Shown piece by piece: positions 58,568 through 64,000 of a stretch of 64,000 bases of DNA. The translations under genes and the position numbers were made by a program. The stretch is from CBDBZL01 sp965213545 (GTDB lineage Bacteria; Pseudomonadota; Alphaproteobacteria; Sphingomonadales; Sphingomonadaceae): contig CBDBZL010000002.1 of NCBI GenBank assembly GCA_965213545.1, positions 1,178,001-1,242,000 on the forward strand, written 5' to 3'. Position 1 is the stretch's first letter. Each line of letters opens with the position of its first letter. The notes below the pieces were generated by a model. The model was not told the origin of the DNA, did not search any database, and worked only from the letters and a program-made list of their open reading frames with translations.

Positions 58568-60100
58568 GTGGCCGACGGTCTGATGGTTCTCGCGCCGCGC
58601 CTCGATCTCAGGCAGACCCAGTCGCTGGTGATGACGCCGCAGCTGCAGCAGGCGATAAAGCTGCTCGCGCTGTCGAACCTGGAAATCGAGACATTCGTCA
58701 GCGAGGCGATCGAGAGCAACCCGTTGCTCGAAGAGGGTGGCGGCGAGGATGCGGCCGAACCGCCGTCTCAAGTGAATGAAGCGGCGCGCGAGCCTGTTAC
58801 TAGTGATGAGCTGATGCGCGCCGGTGCGGGAGAAGCCGATGCCCCGCTCGATATCGATCCCGCCGCGCTCGACCGCGACCGCGATACCGGTGATCGCGAT
58901 GTAGCAGACCGCCCACTGAGCGAGGGTGGTGCTGATTGGGCAGTCCCTGCCAGCGGCGCAGGCGGTGACCCAGGAACGGGATTGGAAGAGCACGGCAATC
59001 ACGCCTTGGGTCTGGCCGAACATCTGGAAGCCCAGGTCGGCGTGGCGGCGCGCGACCCGCGCCAGGCCTTCATCGCCCGTACGCTCGTCTCGATGATCGA
59101 AGACACCGGCTATCTGACCGAGCCGCTTTCGACCATAGCGGATATGCTGGGGGTGCCGCTGGCCGAGATGGAAGCCGCGCTCCGCCTTGTCCAATCGCTC
59201 GATCCGATAGGCGTCGGAGCGCGCGATCTGGCCGAATGCCTCGCGCTTCAGGCACGCGACGCCGATCGCTACGACCCCTGCATGGCGCTGATGATTGACC
59301 ATCTCGAACTGCTGGCACGCGGCGAGGTGTCGCAGCTCAAGCGGATCTGCAATGTCGACGACGAGGATTTCGCGGACATGGTCGCGGAGTTGCGCGGCTA
59401 TGATCCCAAGCCGGGGCTGCGTTTCGGCGCCAGCGAGGCAATGACCATCGTGCCCGACATCCTCGTGCGCGCAGCGGCGGGCAAACAAAGCTCGCCAGCC
59501 TGGGATATCGCACTCAATCCGGCAACAGTGCCGCGGCTGGTGGTCAACCGGGACTACTTTCTCGAACTGCGCGGGACATGCGGCGATGATGAAAGCAAAG
59601 GCTGGCTCGGGGAAAAGCTGGCGGACGCCAATTGGCTGATCAAGGCGCTCGACCAGCGCCAGCGCACCATCCTCAAGGTCGCCGCCGAAATCGTCCGCCG
59701 CCAGGAGGGCTTTTTCCTGCGCGGGGTGAGCGAGCTCAGACCCCTGACGATGCGCGTTATTGCCGAGACCATCGGCATGCACGAGAGTACGGTAAGCCGG
59801 GTCGCGGCCAACAAGTATCTTGCCTGCGATCGGGGCACGTTCGAACTGCGCTTCTTCTTTACCAGCGGTGTCGGGGGCAGCGAGGGTGAGGCCGCCTCTT
59901 CCGCCGCGGTCAAGGCCCGGCTCAAGGCGCTGATCGATGGCGAAGCTGGCGGGAAGGTGCTTTCGGACGATAAGCTTGTCGAACTGCTGCGTGCCGATGG
60001 TTACGATCTCGCGCGGCGCACGGTAGCCAAATACCGCGAATCGATCGGGATCGGCAGCAGTGTCGAGCGCCGAAGGATGAAGCGACTGGCAGGGGCATGA
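58568..60100 (+). CDS. rpoN: RNA polymerase sigma-54 factor
   Basis: 510 residues. Region I begins LDLRQTQSLVMTPQLQQAIKLLALSNLEIETFVSEAI, an acidic region II follows, then the core-binding domain. The HTH region is LRPLTMRVIAETIGMHESTVSRVAANKYLA, and the RpoN box ARRTVAKYRE lies at about 482-491. All are intact. GTG 58568 is the first start; ATG 58583 would remove five residues. No HPF/RaiA or PTS gene follows, unlike many genomes; ctrA is next. Needs an AAA+ activator; none is in the window. Confidence 0.97.
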   Translation: MADGLMVLAPRLDLRQTQSLVMTPQLQQAIKLLALSNLEIETFVSEAIESNPLLEEGGGEDAAEPPSQVNEAAREPVTSDELMRAGAGEADAPLDIDPAALDRDRDTGDRDVADRPLSEGGADWAVPASGAGGDPGTGLEEHGNHALGLAEHLEAQVGVAARDPRQAFIARTLVSMIEDTGYLTEPLSTIADMLGVPLAEMEAALRLVQSLDPIGVGARDLAECLALQARDADRYDPCMALMIDHLELLARGEVSQLKRICNVDDEDFADMVAELRGYDPKPGLRFGASEAMTIVPDILVRAAAGKQSSPAWDIALNPATVPRLVVNRDYFLELRGTCGDDESKGWLGEKLADANWLIKALDQRQRTILKVAAEIVRRQEGFFLRGVSELRPLTMRVIAETIGMHESTVSRVAANKYLACDRGTFELRFFFTSGVGGSEGEAASSAAVKARLKALIDGEAGGKVLSDDKLVELLRADGYDLARRTVAKYRESIGIGSSVERRRMKRLAGA

Positions 60101-60432
60101 CGCCGCTCCGTTAAAGCATATGATCGGATAGCACCCATTGAAAGTTCCGTTTCGGATGGTTTCGGCTCTTGTGTGTCGTGCCGCTGCTGTCTGCCTTCTC
60201 TGCCGCTCCTTCGGCTGGTTTCCGCAGGGTCGAACCCGTGATCTCCATGCCTTCCTTGCAAACAGGCGGACCTGTCAAAGTCGATCCGGTTCATTAACCT
60301 CCATTCCGGATTAACCATAGGTTTTCACTTTCTCCTTACCGAATTAGGTCAAGGTTAAGTGGTTAATCGAACAAGGCAGTTCTCCCCGAAAAGACCTGGG
60401 ACATCCCGGTCGAGCCAAAGGAATGGATTATC
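60101..60432 (+). promoter_or_regulatory. ctrA upstream region with CtrA-type boxes
   Basis: 332 bp between rpoN and ctrA. At 60344-60358 the sequence reads TTAG-GTCAAGG-TTAA, 7 of 8 to the CtrA box TTAA-N7-TTAA. Further TTAA tetramers lie at 60294, 60311 and 60363, so four occur within about 75 bp of otherwise GC-rich DNA. The box ends 75 bp upstream of the ATG. Autoregulation of ctrA is known in Caulobacter. No GANTC methylation site (CcrM) was seen here. Confidence 0.6.
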
Positions 60433-61134
60433 ATGCGCGTTTTGCTGATCGAAGACGATCCTTCCACTGCCAAGGCAATAGAACTGATGCTGGGGTCGGA
60501 AGGCTTCAACACCTATATTACTGATCTTGGCGAAGAGGGTCTCGATCTGGGTCGGCTTTACGATTACGATATCATTCTGCTCGATCTGAACCTGCCTGAC
60601 ATGCATGGCTACGACGTGCTCAAGAAGCTGCGGGTCGCCAAGGTGCAAACCCCGGTGGTTATCCTTTCCGGCGTTGCCGAACTCGACTCCAAGATTCGCA
60701 GCTTCGGCTTCGGCGCCGATGATTACATCACCAAGCCCTTCCATCGCGACGAACTCGTCGCCCGCATTCACGCCGTGGTCCGCCGCTCGAAGGGACATAG
60801 CCAGTCGGTCATCCGCACCGGACGCCTGTCAGTCAATCTCGATGCCAAGACCGTCGATGTGGATGGTTCGCGTGTGCATCTGACCGGCAAGGAATATGCG
60901 ATGATCGAGCTGCTCAGCCTGCGCAAGGGCACCACGCTGACCAAGGAAATGTTCCTCAATCACCTATATGGCGGGATGGACGAGCCCGAGGTGAAGATCA
61001 TCGACGTCTTCATCTGCAAGCTGCGCAAGAAACTCGCGACTGCCTGCGGGGGTGATAACTACATCGAAACGGTCTGGGGCCGCGGCTATGTGCTGCGCGA
61101 CAGCCGTCTGGAGGAGGATCTTCAGGCCGCCTGA
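60433..61134 (+). CDS. ctrA: Cell-cycle response regulator CtrA
   Basis: 233 residues, OmpR-type response regulator that controls cell-cycle, flagellar and other genes and binds the origin in some alphaproteobacteria. Receiver domain MRVLLIEDDPSTAKAIELML with phospho-acceptor D51 (IILLDLNLPDMHGYDVL) and the conserved Lys in DDYITKPFH. The C-terminal winged helix includes LTGKEYAMIELLSLRKGTTLTKEMFLNHLYGGMDEPEVKIIDVFICKLRKKL and ETVWGRGYVLRD, diagnostic for CtrA. The C-terminus is EEDLQAA, ending in two Ala as in ClpXP-degraded CtrA of Caulobacter. SciP, its inhibitor, is at 2 kb. Confidence 0.96.
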   Translation: MRVLLIEDDPSTAKAIELMLGSEGFNTYITDLGEEGLDLGRLYDYDIILLDLNLPDMHGYDVLKKLRVAKVQTPVVILSGVAELDSKIRSFGFGADDYITKPFHRDELVARIHAVVRRSKGHSQSVIRTGRLSVNLDAKTVDVDGSRVHLTGKEYAMIELLSLRKGTTLTKEMFLNHLYGGMDEPEVKIIDVFICKLRKKLATACGGDNYIETVWGRGYVLRDSRLEEDLQAA

Positions 61135-61409
61135 CGCGCATCGGCAGCCTGGCATCGGCGTCCGGTAGCCTATCGGATCGCCGGGCACGGATCGACCGGC
61201 AGCCCGTCCTTCCGCCTTCGTTTCGGTGCGATTGTCTAACTCACCGGCATACCCTGCACAGCGGCTATCATAACCCCCTTCGCTGCCATTTATGGGCAAG
61301 ATCTGGGCCCAGAACCTGGCAGCATCTTTCGGCGAGAATCAGCGCCAAATTGATTTCCACTTTCCATGCGGCTGGACAAAAAGGCTATGCTGTCTAGCTC
61401 CCCTATTGC

Positions 61410-62117
61410 ATGGGCGCTTACAAAACCGGTGATCCCACCACCCTGGGTCGCCTCTACGGTCGTTCGGTCGGCAAGAAGTTGCGCGAGCGCCAGCAACGGC
61501 TGGTCGATGAGAAACTGCCCGAAGTCGCAATTCCAGCCGAAGGTCCGATAGATCCTGAAACAATGTTCGGCGACGGGTCGGCGCAGCGGCCCGTGCATTT
61601 GGAGATCGGTTTCGGCGGCGGCGAACATCTTGCAGAGCGCGCAGCCATGTTGCCCAATCACCTGTTCGTCGGTGCCGAACCCTTCTTGAACGGCGTCGCC
61701 CAGGCGCTCGTCCACATCGAGGAGAGGCGCCTCACTAATATCCGCTTGCACCATGGCGACGCGCTCACGCTTATCGAGCGCTTGGCGGACGACGCTTTGG
61801 CCATGATCTATCTACTTCACCCTGATCCCTGGCCCAAGGCGCGTCATGCCAAGCGGCGAATGATCAATGACGGGCCGCTGGCGTTGTTTGCCCGTAAGCT
61901 CGCGCCCGGCGGCGAGCTGCGAATAGGAACCGATCATCCTGTTTATTTAAGCCACGCGCTGATGGTCATGCGCCGGTTCGAAAGCTCTTTCCAGTGGCTC
62001 GCCGACCGTCCCGGTGATTGGCGCCGCCGGCCAGCCGACTGGCCGCAAACCCGCTACGAAGCGAAGGCCCGGCGCTTCGGTCATGAGGTCTGGTACCTGC
62101 GCTATCGGAGGCGGTAA
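61410..62117 (+). CDS. trmB: tRNA (guanine46-N7)-methyltransferase
   Basis: 235 residues. SAM site HLEIGFGGGEHLAERA, catalytic and tRNA-binding motifs AMIYLLHPDPWPKARHAKRRMI and LRIGTDHPVYLSHAL. The C-terminus ends TRYEAKARRFGHEVWYLRYRR, the TrmB signature T-x-(Y/F)-E-x-(R/K). Complete. It is not next to metK/lnt, its neighbours in many sphingomonads. The frame start at 61410 (ATG) fits the family start GRLYGRSVGKKL. Confidence 0.96.
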   Translation: MGAYKTGDPTTLGRLYGRSVGKKLRERQQRLVDEKLPEVAIPAEGPIDPETMFGDGSAQRPVHLEIGFGGGEHLAERAAMLPNHLFVGAEPFLNGVAQALVHIEERRLTNIRLHHGDALTLIERLADDALAMIYLLHPDPWPKARHAKRRMINDGPLALFARKLAPGGELRIGTDHPVYLSHALMVMRRFESSFQWLADRPGDWRRRPADWPQTRYEAKARRFGHEVWYLRYRRR

Positions 62118-62195
62118 TCGGCGTACGGGGAACGCAGCGCCAGCCCGCCCCGTTCACCAGCATCAAAACGCCGCGCATTGGAGTTCGAAGGCGGA

Positions 62196-62881
62196 ATGCA
62201 GGCGGGCAATATCCTCATCACCGGTGCATCGCGCGGGATCGTTCTTGGTCTGGCGCGCGAGTTCTCGCGCCGTGATTGGGAGGTCTTTGCCAGCCGGCGC
62301 ACGGCAAGCGCGGCGCTCAAGACGGCGGCTGTCCAGTCGGGCGGGCGGATCGTCATCGTGCAAGCGGATGTCACCGACGAACAGAGCATAGGCGCGCTGC
62401 ACGATGACCTATGGGGCACAACGCTGGACATACTCGTGCTCAATGCCGGCGTTTACGGACCACCGGACCAGTCGATCCTCGCGCTTGGCCGCGATGACCT
62501 GGCGGACATCATGATGAGCAACGCGGTCGGTCCGGCGCGGGCGGCGGTCCGGCTGATGCCGCTGGTTCGCGGCGGCGGCACGATCGCCATGATGACCTCC
62601 AAAATGGGCTCGATCGACGATTCATCGGGCGGGGCCAATCACTACCGGCTGAGCAAGGTTGCGCAGAACATGCTTGCGCGCTCGCTGTTCGAAAGCCATG
62701 CGAAGGACCGGGCATTGCGGTTCTGTCACTGCATCCCGGTTGGGTGAAAACGGCGATGGGCGGGTCTGGGGCGCTGATCAGCGTGGAAGAAAGCGCCCAC
62801 AACCTCGCCGACCTTCTTGTCCAGCCCAGACCGACAACGCATGAATTCCTCGATCGCACCGGCGAGCGCATACCCTGGTGA
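62196..62881 (+). pseudogene. Short-chain dehydrogenase/reductase, frameshifted, altered cofactor motif
   Basis: The first 184 codons (MQAGNILITGASRGIVLGLAREF, NAG at the central strand, catalytic Tyr-x3-Lys in NHYRLSKVAQN) run into a stop at 62747. A +1-shifted frame continues AVLSLHPGWVKTAMGGSGA and ends GERIPW at 62881. Inserting one G at the GGG run near 62707-62710 joins them into about 228 residues of an SDR (csgA-like group). Independent of the shift, the TGxxxGxG nucleotide motif reads TGASRGIV: the third Gly is Val, which should weaken NAD(P) binding. Either a decaying gene or one homopolymer miscall plus a real substitution. Confidence 0.75.
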
Positions 62882-63008
62882 ACGCCGCGCAATGCAATGG
62901 CGAGCAGTGTCGGCACCCTAGATCGTGGTGCCGTAATGCCCGCCAGAGCCTGACCAGTTCGCCAGCGCCGACCCAGCCGGGCGAGGCCGAGAGTGCGCTC
63001 GATAACTG

Positions 63009-63773
63009 ATGCTGGGTGAGTTCGGTCTGCCGGCGTTGCTGCCCTACATCGCGGTCGGTTTTGCCGCGCAGCTGGGGGATGGGGCACTCGACATGGCGTT
63101 CGGTGTCATTACCAACTCACTGATGGTCGGCGTGCTCGGAGTTCCCCCGGCCCTAGCGTCACAGCGTGTCCATGTCGTCGAATGTTTCACCACCTTCACC
63201 TCCGCAATCAGCCATTTCCTCAACGGCAATATCGACCGATCATTGTTCACTCGGCTGCTTCTCCCAGGGGTCGTCGGGGGCATTGCCGGCGCTTATCTGA
63301 TGACCTCGATCGACGCGGACATCGTGCGTCCTTTCGTGCTTTGCTATCTGATCGGGATCGGTCTTTATCTGCTGTGGCGGGGAATCATCTTTCGGCCGCA
63401 GGTCAAGCGCCCTAAGCGAGTCGCGCCGCTAGGGTTGATCGGCGGCTTCCTCGATGCGGCCGGCGGGGGTGGCTGGGGTCCTGTGGTCACCTCCAACCTG
63501 CTCGTCCAGGGCGCCGAGCCGCGCAAGGTGGTCGGCACGGTCAACGCGGTCGAGTTCTTCCTGACCGTGACGATTTCGGCTGCCTTCATCTTCCATCTGG
63601 GCATCGCCGACCTTGCCGGGGCCACGCTGGGCTTTCTTATCGGCGGTGTTGCAGCGGCTCCGGTCGGAGCATTCGCCGCCAAGCATTTTCCGGCCAAGTG
63701 GATCATGATCCTTGTGGGAATCGTCCTGACCGCAACCAGTGCCTACGGCATCTGGACAGCGTTCTTCATCTGA
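63009..63773 (+). CDS. TauE/SafE (TSUP) family membrane permease
   Basis: 254 residues, about eight helices in two repeats. Family motif GFAAQLGDGALDMAFGVITNSLMVGVLG near the start, and the inverted second repeat LGLIGGFLDAAGGGGWGPVVTSNLLVQG. VVGTVNAVEFFLTVT also fits. TSUP proteins export sulfite or organosulfonates or move metals; substrate unknown here. ATG 63009 has a GATAACTG context, with no strong Shine-Dalgarno. Convergent with the malic-enzyme-like gene. Confidence 0.9.
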   Translation: MLGEFGLPALLPYIAVGFAAQLGDGALDMAFGVITNSLMVGVLGVPPALASQRVHVVECFTTFTSAISHFLNGNIDRSLFTRLLLPGVVGGIAGAYLMTSIDADIVRPFVLCYLIGIGLYLLWRGIIFRPQVKRPKRVAPLGLIGGFLDAAGGGGWGPVVTSNLLVQGAEPRKVVGTVNAVEFFLTVTISAAFIFHLGIADLAGATLGFLIGGVAAAPVGAFAAKHFPAKWIMILVGIVLTATSAYGIWTAFFI

Positions 63774-63798
63774 TCGGCAGACGTGGAGGGGCGGTTAA

Positions 63799-64000
63799 TC
63801 AGCCGACCACCCCGGCCGCCGAAAGCACCGCCAGGGTCAGCACATCGGGAGCAATGGCAGTCATCGGCGCTATCTGGATGGGCTTCTCCATGCCGATCAG
63901 CATCGGCCCGATGACCGAATTGCCGCCCAGCTCACGCAGAAGCTTGGCCGAGAGATTGGCGCTTTGCAGGCCGGGCATGATGAGGACATTGGCGGGGCCC
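63799..64000 (-). CDS. C-terminal end of a malic-enzyme-type phosphate acetyltransferase domain (partial)
   Basis: The last 66 codons of a minus-strand gene running off the right edge. The translated end reads PANVLIMPGLQSANLSAKLLRELGG, then GPMLIGMEKPIQIAPMTAIAPDVLTLAVLSAAGVVG and TGA (63801-63799). This is the end of the PTA_PTB domain found fused to NADP-dependent malic enzyme in alphaproteobacteria; a stand-alone phosphate acyltransferase is possible. The catalytic part is outside the window. Confidence 0.7.
   Translation of the reverse strand, partial: GPANVLIMPGLQSANLSAKLLRELGGNSVIGPMLIGMEKPIQIAPMTAIAPDVLTLAVLSAAGVVG

Noticed and set aside
60214..60300. tRNA-Ala(TGC)-like fragment on the minus strand upstream of ctrA (GGGTTCGACCC, TTTGCAA and an ACCA end)
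   Set aside because: The T-stem and anticodon stem do not pair properly, there is no D-arm, and no acceptor 5' half can be found. At best a degraded relic; more likely chance.

Overview
The window is 64 kb of GC-rich chromosome from an alphaproteobacterium, most likely Sphingomonadales and probably an Erythrobacteraceae-like lineage. This rests on gene content seen here: CtrA, SciP (DUF1153) and TrcR (DUF1013) cell-cycle regulators; DUF1192 and DUF4167 proteins; and the order proA-nadD-rsfS-rlmH-ctpA-dsbB-coq7. Nearly all of the window is housekeeping chromosome. I see no rRNA, convincing tRNA, IS element, prophage, CRISPR array or replication origin.

Left part (1-23 kb), mostly minus strand: a truncated RND efflux adaptor, a GlsB-type membrane protein, sciP divergent from mnmA, then phzF, pdxH and yihY-fabI, a CbpA-type J-protein and wecB. 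Next comes the ribosome/cofactor/envelope run proA-nadD-rsfS-(VOC)-rlmH-ctpA-dsbB-coq7, in which rlmH appears to start with ATT. An M23 peptidase, trcR, a GT4 glycosyltransferase next to an LpxH-like phosphoesterase, and a PIG3-type quinone oxidoreductase follow.

Middle (23-45 kb): clpA behind a possible heat-shock promoter, a two-domain OsmC-like protein, glycogen phosphorylase without other glg genes, and a small envelope-sugar cluster (GtrA, UbiA-type prenyltransferase, unknown 516-residue membrane protein, GT2). Then come trxB, a duplicated Sel1-like protein and a bacterial Cdc48 ATPase. A strong minus-strand terminator at 39.9 kb, with a matching promoter and 5' hairpin, predicts an unannotated small RNA of about 64 nt. 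The two succinyl-CoA/3-ketoacid CoA-transferase subunits, normally adjacent, are separated by 3.4 kb holding a spore-photolyase-like radical SAM gene and a decayed membrane protein gene.

Right part (45-64 kb): a DUF418 protein, metK, lnt, a DUF4167 protein, the overlapping hisS-prfA-prmC operon, ppa, a BON-MscS fusion channel, lptB-rpoN with a hairpin just before rpoN, ctrA with CtrA-type boxes upstream, trmB, a frameshifted SDR gene, a TauE/SafE permease and the 3' end of a malic-enzyme-like gene.

Themes: cell-cycle control (ctrA, sciP, trcR), envelope biogenesis (lnt, lptB, LpxH-like, GT4, GtrA/UbiA, ctpA, M23), and translation and its quality control (mnmA, trmB, rlmH, rsfS, prfA, prmC, hisS, clpA). 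Three genes carry single-base frameshifts, at least two of them explained by one missing base in a short homopolymer, so sequencing error must be separated from real decay. Gene starts were adjusted by eye from start codons, Shine-Dalgarno-like sequence and family N-termini; no database search was possible.
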